Below are positions 1 to 5,202 of a stretch of 5,202 nt of DNA, one piece after another. Source of the stretch: JBHEPS01 sp046261635 (GTDB lineage Bacteria; Acidobacteriota; Thermoanaerobaculia; Gp7-AA8); NCBI GenBank assembly GCA_046261635.1, contig JBHEOL010000149.1, forward strand, positions 1 through 5,202, given 5' to 3'. Every line of letters begins with the position of its first letter. Within the stretch, counting starts at the first letter, position 1. The notes beneath the pieces are model-generated. The model did no database searches, was not told the origin of the DNA, and saw only the letters and a list, made by a program, of their open reading frames with translations. The position numbers and the translations under genes are program-made.

Positions 1-203
1 GCGGGACAACGCCATCTCGACGCCGCCACCTCCTCAACGATGAACCACATCGCCTCGTCGGCGGCGGCGCCGATCTGACGTCGTCCCGCCCGCAACGCGG
101 CCCCTCTGGTTTCTTTCACAGCCTCTGAGTAGGGGAACCACGCTGGATCGCTGGTGTCGATTCGATGACCCCAGGTCGGGCGCGATCCCGAGAAGAGAAA
201 CAA
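1..203 (-). CDS. Possible partial gene, unidentified, running off the left edge
   Basis: A minus-strand frame is open with no stop from the birA stop to position 1 (114 codons). The stretch from about 150 down to 1 reads most like protein, with segments such as PAWFPYSEAVKETRG and AADEAMWFIVEEVAAS, which suggest an alpha-helical region. Third-position G+C is about 70% by hand count, lower than I would expect from the neighbouring genes. The start is undecided: GTG at 344-342 overlaps the birA stop, but that reading translates the inverted repeat at 201-286 into low-complexity Gly/Pro-rich sequence. TTG at 203, GTG at 119 and ATG at 50 are alternatives, none with a convincing ribosome binding site. 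I recognise no family. A competing plus-strand frame (3-128, ending in a TGA) is Arg-rich and equally unidentified. The frame may be spurious in such GC-rich DNA. Confidence 0.25.
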   Translation of the reverse strand, partial: MFLFSGSRPTWGHRIDTSDPAWFPYSEAVKETRGAALRAGRRQIGAAADEAMWFIVEEVAASRWRCP

Positions 204-286
204 GGGGGCAGGAGGCAGGGGGCGGGGGAACAGCGAGGCAACGAGCACGTTCCCTGGCCCCTGCCCCCTGCCTCCCGTCCCCTTCT
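201..286. repeat. Large G/C-rich inverted repeat downstream of birA; candidate terminator
   Basis: The left arm (201-231) is a run of G-blocks separated by CA or C, and the right arm (249-286) is its imperfect complement. The best core is 13 bp without mismatch (211-223 with 263-275). An inner GGGAAC/GTTCCC stem (226-231 with 249-254) closes a loop of about 17 nt. Read on the minus strand, the hairpin begins about 55 nt past the birA stop and is followed by a pyrimidine-rich tract (TTGTTTCTCTTCTC, 203-190). It could therefore end the valS-birA transcript, although the U-tract is interrupted and the stem is long and bulged. It could equally be a dispersed intergenic repeat; only one copy is visible here. 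Confidence 0.6.
252..282 (-). other. G-quadruplex-capable G-run cluster
   Basis: On the minus strand the right arm of the inverted repeat holds five runs of three or more G (282-279, 276-274, 268-264, 261-258, 254-252), separated by loops of 2, 5, 2 and 3 nt. This satisfies the usual G3+N1-7 pattern. In the birA transcript it would lie about 60-90 nt after the stop codon, where a quadruplex would compete with the hairpin formed with the left arm. Folding is inferred from the pattern only. Confidence 0.4.
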
Positions 287-340
287 TGATCACCACGGAA
301 AGGGAGGTTGTATGTTTAGTTCGCTGAGCTTGTGGAGCCC

Positions 341-1120
341 TCACTCAGGCGGGTCCAGCACCACGAGGTCCCCGGCGGAGATCAGCCGCTCGCGTCCGTC
401 GATGAGGATTCGGGCGTGGCCGTTCGCGTCGATTCCGCCCCAGAATCCCTCGATCCGTTCGCCATGCATGGTGAACCCGACGCGGTCGCCATCGCGATGG
501 ATCGTGAGCCCGCGCCATTGTTCGAGGGTGGAGTCGCGATCGAACGGGCGGAACAGCGCCGCGTCCATCGCTCCGAGGAATCCCTCGATCGCGGTCGGAA
601 GATCGACGATCGAGGAGGTGGCCTCGGCGATCGAGATCGCTTCGGGCGGGGCTCCCTTGCCGAGCGGGAGCACGTTCAGACCGATCCCGATCGCTACGAA
701 TCCCTGATCCTCACGGCTGCGCGCTTCGATCAGGGTCCCGGCAATCTTCCGGCGGTCGACGAGGACGTCATTGGGCCACTTGATGTGGGCCTCGATTCCG
801 TACACATCGCGGAGGAATCTCGTGATTGCGCACGCGAGCTCGAGAGGGAGGAGCGGAAGCTCCGTGAGAGGCCTCGCGTGGAGAATGCTGGCCCAGATTC
901 CCCGCCCCGGAGGCGAGTGCCACGAGCGGGAGTCGCGCCCCTGGCCGGCCGTCTGTTCCAGCGCGATGATTGCGGCCGACGGAAGCGGAAGCTCGTTCTC
1001 GATACATTCGCCGATCACGCGCCGGGCGAGGACGTTGGTCGAGCCGACGACGGGGAGGAGGGCGATCGACTCGATGTTCTCGAGTCTGCTCGCCAACTCC
1101 TGCACGTCGATCCCGTTCAT
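341..1120 (-). CDS. birA: Biotin--[acetyl-CoA-carboxylase] ligase (monofunctional BirA)
   Basis: This cytoplasmic enzyme activates biotin with ATP to biotinyl-5'-AMP and attaches it to the acceptor lysine of biotin-dependent carboxylases, chiefly BCCP (AccB). The 259-residue product carries the class I ligase landmarks: STN at 27-29, the biotinyl-AMP loop GQGRDSRSW at 59-67, KWPNDV at 114-119 (K114 matching E. coli K183), KIAGTLIE at 125-132, GIGLNV at 145-150, and a C-terminal SH3-like domain from about 212 to 256. There is no N-terminal winged helix, so it should not act as the bio-operon repressor. The sixth position of the GxGRxGRxW loop is Ser (S64) instead of the usual Gly. The ATG overlaps the valS stop as ATGA (1117-1120), which implies translational coupling; an AGGCGG stretch upstream inside valS may help initiation. 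Length is normal for the monofunctional group. Confidence 0.95.
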   Translation of the reverse strand: MNGIDVQELASRLENIESIALLPVVGSTNVLARRVIGECIENELPLPSAAIIALEQTAGQGRDSRSWHSPPGRGIWASILHARPLTELPLLPLELACAITRFLRDVYGIEAHIKWPNDVLVDRRKIAGTLIEARSREDQGFVAIGIGLNVLPLGKGAPPEAISIAEATSSIVDLPTAIEGFLGAMDAALFRPFDRDSTLEQWRGLTIHRDGDRVGFTMHGERIEGFWGGIDANGHARILIDGRERLISAGDLVVLDPPE

Positions 1121-3768
1121 GCCGATGTCGCCGCCTGGTTCTGCCGCAGTTTTTCGAGCCGCTGTTCGAGCTCCTTCTGACGGTCCCGGGAGGCCTGGAC
1201 GATGTGCTCGGGGGCGCGCGCGATGAACTTCTCGTCCGCCAGCCGGCTGCGCGCCGACTCGATCTCGCGCTCGAGCTGCTCGATTTGTTTCTGAAGCCTG
1301 GCCATTTCCTCGGCGGAGATCTCCTTGTTCGGCATCACGACGGCGATCTCGACGCCCGCGACGTGATCGCGGTGGGCGCCCTCCGGAATGGGCTCGTTGA
1401 TGATGACCGCGTCGAGCCGCGCCAGGTCGCTCAGCAGGTACGCGCCCTCGCGGAACGCGCGGGCCCCCCGCTCGTGCGGGACGTCGAGATAAAGCGTGAA
1501 TCGGTCCTTCGGCGAGTAGCCTCGCTCCGCGCGGAGGTTGCGAACCGTCCCGATGATCTGCTGCAGCGATCCGATGAGCCGCTCGGCTTCCGGATCCTCG
1601 AGCACTTCTTCGGCCACCGGGTAGGGTGCGACCATGATCGACGGTTCGACGCCTTCCAGCTTCAGCCAGATCTCCTCGGTGATGAACGGCATGAAGGGGT
1701 GGAGGAGGCGGAGCGAGCGATCGAGGACCTCGAGCAGGACCCTGCGCGCCTGTTTCAGCGCCTTCTTGTCGCCCTGGCGCTCGAGGAGCACCGGCTTCGC
1801 CATCTCGATGTACCAGTCACAGAACTCGTGCCAGAAGAACTGGTAGATCGCGTTGGCCGCCTCGTCGAACCGGTAGGCCGACAGAGAACGGTTCACTTCG
1901 CGGGTCGTCGCATTCAGCCGCGAGAGAATCCACCGCTCGACGGGCCTGAGGTCTTCGCGAACGATTGGATCAGCGTCCTCGAGCTCCGTGTCGACGTGCA
2001 TCATCGCGAACCGCGAGGCGTTCCAGATCTTCGTCGCGAACGCCGAGTACCCCTGCATCCGGCTGCGCGCGAGAGGAATGTCGCGTCCCACCGAGACGGT
2101 CGCGAGCGTGAACCGCACCGTGTCCGCTCCAAACTCGTCGATCACCTCGAGCGGATCGATCACATTTCCCTTCGACTTCGACATCTTCTGCCCGTGCTCG
2201 TCGCGGACCAGGCCGTGGAGATGCACCTCGCGGAACGGAACCTCGCCCGTGAAGCGGAGCCCCATCATGATCATCCGCGCGACCCAGAAGAAGAGGATGT
2301 CGAACCCCGTGATGAGCGCGTCGGTCGGGTAGAAGATCCGGAAGTCGTCCGTCTTCTCTGGCCATCCCATCGTTGAAAAAGGCCAGAGCGCCGAGGAGAA
2401 CCACGTGTCCAGAACATCCGTCTCCGCACGGAGCTCGCCGGCGCAGCCTTCCGGGCAGCTCGTCGGCTCGGTCTCGCTCACGATCAGCTTCCCGCAGACA
2501 TCGCAGTGCCATGCAGGGATCCGGTGCCCCCACCACAGCTGGCGCGAGATGCACCAGTCGTGGATCTCTTCCATCCAATTGAAGTACGTCGACTCCCAGC
2601 TGTCCGGGATCAGCCGGATCCGGCCATCCTTCACCGCCTCGATCGCGGGACGCGCCAGCGGGTCGATCTTCACGAACCACTGCGTCGAGATCATCGGCTC
2701 GACGACCGTGTCGCATTTCCCGTGATGCCCGATGGCATGGGTGTGCGGCTTGACCTCCCCGAGTAGCCCCAGCTCCTTCAGCCGATCGAGCACGATCTTC
2801 CTCGCCTCGAACCGATCGATCCCTTCCACGCCCGCCCCAGCTGCCGCGGTCATCCGTCCTTGCTCGTCGATCACCTGGATCTCCGCGAGGTCGTTCCGCG
2901 TCCCCGACTCGTAGTCGTTCCGGTCGTGGGCCGGCGTGACTTTCACCACCCCGGTGCCGAATTCTCGGTCCACGAGAATGGGGTCCCCGACGATGGGAAT
3001 CTCCCGGTCCACCAGGGGCACCCGCGCCGTCTTCCCGATGAGAGCCCGATACCGCTCGTCCTCCGGATGCACCGCCAGTCCCGTGTCGCCGAGCATGGTC
3101 TCCGGGCGCGTGGTCGCCACCGTCAGGTGACCGCTCCCGTCCGCGAGCGGATAACGGAACTCGTACAGCCGTCCATCCGTCTCGCGATACTCGACCTCGA
3201 TGTCCGAGATCGCCGTCCGGCAATTCGGGCACCAGTTGACCATCCCCTTGCCGCGGTAGATGAGACCGTCCTCGTAGAGACGCACGAACACATGCCGGAC
3301 CGCCTGCGACAGTCCTTCGTCGAGAGTGAAGCGCATCCGCGTCCAGTCGCACGAAGCGCCGAGCCGCTCGAGCTGGTGACGGATCACGTCACCATGCTCG
3401 TCCTTCCACTTCCACACCTGCTCGACGAACTTCTCGCGCCCCAGGTCCCATCGCGAGATTCCCTGGCGGTTGAGCTCCCGCTCGACCACCATCTGCGTCG
3501 CGATCCCCGCGTGGTCCGTCCCGGGGAGCCAGAGCGTGTTGAAGCCGCTCATCCGCTTCCAGCGGGTGACGATGTCCTGCAGCGTGTTGACCAGTGCGTG
3601 GCCGATGTGCAGGCGTCCGGTGACGTTCGGCGGGGGGATCACGATCGAGAATCGCGGCCGCTCCGCATCCGTGATGGGCGTGAACCATCCCGCCTCGTTC
3701 CAGCTCCGGTAGAGCCTGTCTTCGAAATCCTTCGGGTCGAATCGTGTGGAAAGCTCGATTTTGTCCAT
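1117..3768 (-). CDS. valS: Valine--tRNA ligase (ValRS)
   Basis: This class I synthetase charges tRNA-Val with valine in the cytoplasm and hydrolyses mischarged Thr-tRNA-Val. The 883-residue product is full length for bacterial ValRS. In order it shows: PPPNVTGRLHIGHA at 45-58 (HIGH at 54-57); WCPNC at 179-183; the CP1 editing domain with TTRPETMLGDT at 219-229 and KVTPAHDRNDYE at 276-287; DWCISRQLWWGHRIP at 404-418; a Cys cluster C422/C425/C438/C442 that probably binds zinc; TGFDILFFW at 487-495; KMSKS at 528-532; an anticodon-binding domain from about 605; and a C-terminal Glu/Arg/Gln-rich coiled-coil tRNA arm at about 814-878. I chose the ATG at 3768 (MDKIELSTRF) because homologues begin there and an AGGA lies 9 nt upstream. 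A longer in-frame reading to 3915 would translate the promoter region. No T-box leader is visible. valS is the first gene of an operon with birA. Confidence 0.97.
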   Translation of the reverse strand: MDKIELSTRFDPKDFEDRLYRSWNEAGWFTPITDAERPRFSIVIPPPNVTGRLHIGHALVNTLQDIVTRWKRMSGFNTLWLPGTDHAGIATQMVVERELNRQGISRWDLGREKFVEQVWKWKDEHGDVIRHQLERLGASCDWTRMRFTLDEGLSQAVRHVFVRLYEDGLIYRGKGMVNWCPNCRTAISDIEVEYRETDGRLYEFRYPLADGSGHLTVATTRPETMLGDTGLAVHPEDERYRALIGKTARVPLVDREIPIVGDPILVDREFGTGVVKVTPAHDRNDYESGTRNDLAEIQVIDEQGRMTAAAGAGVEGIDRFEARKIVLDRLKELGLLGEVKPHTHAIGHHGKCDTVVEPMISTQWFVKIDPLARPAIEAVKDGRIRLIPDSWESTYFNWMEEIHDWCISRQLWWGHRIPAWHCDVCGKLIVSETEPTSCPEGCAGELRAETDVLDTWFSSALWPFSTMGWPEKTDDFRIFYPTDALITGFDILFFWVARMIMMGLRFTGEVPFREVHLHGLVRDEHGQKMSKSKGNVIDPLEVIDEFGADTVRFTLATVSVGRDIPLARSRMQGYSAFATKIWNASRFAMMHVDTELEDADPIVREDLRPVERWILSRLNATTREVNRSLSAYRFDEAANAIYQFFWHEFCDWYIEMAKPVLLERQGDKKALKQARRVLLEVLDRSLRLLHPFMPFITEEIWLKLEGVEPSIMVAPYPVAEEVLEDPEAERLIGSLQQIIGTVRNLRAERGYSPKDRFTLYLDVPHERGARAFREGAYLLSDLARLDAVIINEPIPEGAHRDHVAGVEIAVVMPNKEISAEEMARLQKQIEQLEREIESARSRLADEKFIARAPEHIVQASRDRQKELEQRLEKLRQNQAATSA

Positions 3769-3777
3769 GGTTGAGAA

Positions 3778-3781
3778 TCCT
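3778..3781 (-). promoter_or_regulatory. Shine-Dalgarno for valS
   Basis: The minus strand reads AGGA here, 9 nt before the ATG at 3768. It is short, but it is the only purine-rich SD-like match close to this start, and it supports MDKIELSTRF over the longer upstream reading. Confidence 0.45.
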
Positions 3782-3798
3782 GCCGGGCAGGAGGCGGC

Positions 3799-3804
3799 AT
3801 TATA
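3799..3804 (-). promoter_or_regulatory. -10 box (TATAAT) of the valS-birA promoter
   Basis: A perfect TATAAT on the minus strand stands out in a GC-rich spacer, 30 nt upstream of the valS ATG. It predicts transcription starting near 3791-3793 and a leader of about 25 nt. No good -35 hexamer is found at 16-19 nt spacing; that position reads GCCCCG and lies in the hairpin repeat at 3821-3840. No TGn extension is present. The promoter is therefore inferred from one box only. Confidence 0.5.
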
Positions 3805-3820
3805 AGAGGTTCCCAAGTGG

Positions 3821-3840
3821 CCGGGGCTTTCCAGCCCCGG
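3821..3840. repeat. 20-bp perfect palindromic hairpin repeat (copy 1)
   Basis: CCGGGGCT and AGCCCCGG form an 8-bp perfect stem around a TTCC loop. Read on the minus strand the loop is GGAA, a GNRA-type tetraloop. The same architecture, preceded by the same GTGG, recurs at 5170-5189 with one stem pair swapped. This marks a short dispersed palindromic repeat, like REP elements in style although not recognised as a named family. It lies just upstream of the valS -10 box and within the untranslated region before tsaD. Confidence 0.65.
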
Positions 3841-3907
3841 TCTCGCGCCACGAAGCTGGGACCGTGAGCCGGCCATTAGCAGAGACTCCGGGACAGCATC
3901 TGAAAGT

Positions 3908-3958
3908 GGCGGCAACCGCCGGAATAAGAATCATCCCGCGCTTCTTCCCAACACGCGG
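3908..3958 (+). other. Two small hairpins in the tsaD leader
   Basis: GGCGG-CAA-CCGCC (3908-3920) and CCGCG...CGCGG (3936-3940 with 3954-3958, 13-nt loop) are exact inverted repeats just before tsaD. The second ends 3 nt before the ATG and contains the only SD-like bases (GCGGA, 3955-3959), which are also too close to the start to be a normal SD. Short stems arise easily in GC-rich DNA, so function is unproven. Confidence 0.3.
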
Positions 3959-3961
3959 ACC

Positions 3962-5023
3962 ATGCGCATCCTCGGAATCGAGACTTCCTGCGACGAAACC
4001 TCCGCCGCCGTCATCGACGGCGAGGGGCGCGTTCTCTCCAGCGCGATCTCGTCCCAGATCGAGCGTCACCGCCCCTTCGGCGGGGTCGTCCCCGAGATCG
4101 CTTCCCGCGAGCACCTCGAGAGCCTGATGCCGATCGTCCGGCGCGTTCTCGAGGACGCGGAGGTGAGAAAAGAGGAACTGGATGCGGTCGCGGTGACCGT
4201 CGGTCCCGGCCTGATTGGCGCGCTTCTCGTCGGAGTCGCCGCCGCCCAGGGCCTCGCCTGGGGACTCCGCATCCGCCTCATCGCGGTCAATCACCTCGAG
4301 GGACACGTCTTCTCACCCTGGCTCACGAGCGAGGGAGCCGCCCTTCCGCGGCCCGACCGGCTCCTGAGCCTGGTCGTCTCCGGCGGCCACTCCTCTCTTT
4401 ACGAGGTGAGCGCGGGTGCCCCGCCCCGGATCCGGATGCTCAACCGGACGCGCGACGACGCGGCGGGAGAAGTCTTCGACAAGGTCGCCAAGTTCGTCGG
4501 TCTCCCTTACCCCGGGGGCCCCCACGTGGAAAGGGTCGCCCGCGACGGCGATCCGGCGCGATTCCCCTTCACGGTCGCAAAGCTGAAGGATGATTCCGCG
4601 GACTTCTCCTTTTCGGGGCTCAAGGCGGCCGCGATCCGCCTCGCTCGCAAGCTCGATCTCCCCCGGGGCGAGGAGCAGGCCGAGGAGACGCCGCTGCTCG
4701 CCGACTTCTGCGCGTCCTTCCAGAAGGCGATCGGGGATCAGATCCTCGACCGCCTCGACCAGGTATGGCACAAGCTCCCTCGTGGCGAGCGGCCCGGCGA
4801 GCTCGGGCTGGCCGGCGGAGTGGCTGCCAACGGTCCGCTCAGGGAGCGGATCGCCGCCTGGTGCGAGGCGAACGGCGTGGTGGCCAGGCTCCCGGAGCGC
4901 CGGTTCTGCACCGATAACGCCGCCATGATCGCGTTTGCCGGGCTCCAGCTCGAAGCCCGCGATCCGGTGGGCGATCCGAGGCGCCAGAAAGCAGCCTCGA
5001 GAATGCCCGTCGGAATCGTCTGA
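3962..5023 (+). CDS. tsaD: tRNA N6-adenosine threonylcarbamoyltransferase TsaD
   Basis: TsaD (formerly Gcp/YgjD; Kae1 family) transfers the threonylcarbamoyl group from threonylcarbamoyl-AMP to A37 of ANN-decoding tRNAs, forming t6A. In bacteria it works in a cytoplasmic complex with TsaB and TsaE, using TC-AMP made by TsaC/Sua5; none of those partners is in this window. The 353-residue product has the ASKHA-fold signatures: GIETSCDETS at 5-14, FGGVVPEIASREH at 39-51, the metal-binding NHLEGH at 110-115 (H111 and H115 as in E. coli), VSGGHSSL at 139-146, DDAAGEVFDKVAK at 165-177, YPGGP at 183-187, FSFSGLK at 215-221, GGVAAN at 285-290, and CTDNAAMIA at 316-324 with the metal ligand D318. It is slightly longer than the 337 residues of E. 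coli. The ATG is set by the conserved N-terminus, yet no Shine-Dalgarno precedes it, so initiation may be SD-independent. It is divergent from valS and appears monocistronic, ending at the terminator at 5113-5145. Confidence 0.97.
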   Translation: MRILGIETSCDETSAAVIDGEGRVLSSAISSQIERHRPFGGVVPEIASREHLESLMPIVRRVLEDAEVRKEELDAVAVTVGPGLIGALLVGVAAAQGLAWGLRIRLIAVNHLEGHVFSPWLTSEGAALPRPDRLLSLVVSGGHSSLYEVSAGAPPRIRMLNRTRDDAAGEVFDKVAKFVGLPYPGGPHVERVARDGDPARFPFTVAKLKDDSADFSFSGLKAAAIRLARKLDLPRGEEQAEETPLLADFCASFQKAIGDQILDRLDQVWHKLPRGERPGELGLAGGVAANGPLRERIAAWCEANGVVARLPERRFCTDNAAMIAFAGLQLEARDPVGDPRRQKAASRMPVGIV

Positions 5024-5059
5024 CCCCTTCGAAACCTTTTTTCCGCCCCTCCGTCCTAG

Positions 5060-5097
5060 ATATCGAAAGCGATATGGAGCGTCGCTGAAAGTCTCCA
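5060..5097 (+). other. Two stem-loops in the tsaD 3' region
   Basis: ATATCG-AAAG-CGATAT (5060-5075) is a perfect 6-bp stem with a 4-nt loop. TGGAG/CTCCA (5075-5079 with 5093-5097) forms a second stem that shares one base with it. Both lie between the tsaD stop and the terminator. They could be 3'-UTR structure, part of a small RNA ending at the terminator, or chance. A four-codon ATG frame (MERR) at 5073-5087 is probably meaningless. Confidence 0.25.
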
Positions 5098-5112
5098 ACC
5101 CTCCTACACTTG

Positions 5113-5145
5113 AAAGGCCCCGCGCGCGGCGGGGCCTTTCTTTTT
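5113..5145 (+). terminator. Rho-independent terminator after tsaD
   Basis: AAAGGCCCCGC (5113-5123) and GCGGGGCCTTT (5129-5139) make an 11-bp perfect stem with loop GCGCG, followed by CTTTTT. This is a textbook intrinsic terminator, located 89 nt after the tsaD stop. On the opposite strand the stem is followed by only a weak U-tract (CAAGT after the stem-encoded TTT), so it acts mainly on the plus strand. Confidence 0.87.
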
Positions 5146-5189
5146 GCGGCCGCGGCTTTCCAGTTGTGGCCGCGGCTTTCCAGCCGCGG
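5146..5189. repeat. Tandem copies of the short palindromic repeat (copies 2 and 3)
   Basis: The 16-mer GGCCGCGGCTTTCCAG occurs at 5148-5163 and again, identical, at 5168-5183 (period 20). The second copy continues into AGCCGCGG, giving a perfect 8-bp stem CCGCGGCT/AGCCGCGG (5170-5189) with the same TTCC loop as the copy at 3821-3840. The first copy is followed by TTGTGG and lacks the right arm, so it looks like a half-unit. The array begins directly after the U-tract of the tsaD terminator and may continue beyond the window. Confidence 0.65.
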
Positions 5190-5202
5190 GTCCCCCCCGG
5201 GG

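Noticed and set aside
970..2376. 468-codon plus-strand open frame opposite valS and birA
   Set aside because: It is antisense to a ValRS with all catalytic motifs. The translation is Arg/Asp/Leu-rich without recognisable domains, as expected from the complement of GC-rich coding DNA.
1970..3352. 460-codon minus-strand frame inside valS
   Set aside because: It is an out-of-frame shadow of valS on the same strand, highly Arg/Gly-rich, and shares no motif with any family.
2860..3774. 304-codon plus-strand frame opposite the 5' part of valS
   Set aside because: Antisense shadow; no recognisable domain and entirely covered by intact valS.
3769..3915. Extended valS N-terminus starting at 3915
   Set aside because: The extra 49 residues translate the TATAAT box and the hairpin repeat and do not resemble a ValRS N-terminus; the ATG at 3768 has an SD and the canonical beginning.
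3769..3961. T-box or tRNA-like leader for valS
   Set aside because: The inferred valS leader is only about 25 nt, with no specifier stem or T-box sequence.
4313..5098. 261-codon minus-strand frame opposite tsaD
   Set aside because: It is antisense to the conserved TsaD motifs and is a composition artefact.
5068..5112. Fluoride-riboswitch-like string (GATATGG ... CCTAC) before the terminator
   Set aside because: The conserved core and the pseudoknot-forming hairpin segment are missing and spacing is too short; the similarity is limited to a few bases.

Overview
The window is ordinary housekeeping DNA from a GC-rich bacterium (roughly 60-65% G+C by eye). Three genes are secure. A valS-birA pair lies on the minus strand, and tsaD is transcribed divergently from valS on the plus strand. 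Gene content does not fix the phylum. The ValRS is the bacterial type, the biotin ligase lacks a DNA-binding domain, and the spacers carry GC-rich hairpin repeats. That picture would suit an environmental, deep-branching Gram-negative lineage such as Acidobacteriota or a neighbouring phylum, but this is a guess.

Layout. 1-340: no secure gene. A minus-strand frame stays open from the birA stop to the window edge, and a large G/C-rich inverted repeat sits at 201-286. 341-1120 (-): birA, biotin-protein ligase. 1117-3768 (-): valS, valyl-tRNA synthetase, overlapping birA by 4 bp (ATGA). 3769-3961: divergent spacer with a TATAAT box for valS, a 20-bp perfect hairpin repeat, and small stems upstream of tsaD. 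3962-5023 (+): tsaD, the catalytic subunit of tRNA t6A37 synthesis. 5024-5202: a structured stretch, a strong intrinsic terminator at 5113-5145, then a tandem and hairpin version of the same short repeat seen in front of valS.

How it fits together. ValRS charges tRNA-Val and TsaD modifies A37 of ANN-decoding tRNAs, so both serve decoding. BirA biotinylates carboxylases such as the BCCP subunit of acetyl-CoA carboxylase; its link to valS appears to be co-transcription and translational coupling rather than a shared pathway. I see no new multi-gene system. The most interesting signal is the short palindromic repeat present at both ends of the tsaD region, whose copies differ by a compensatory base-pair change.
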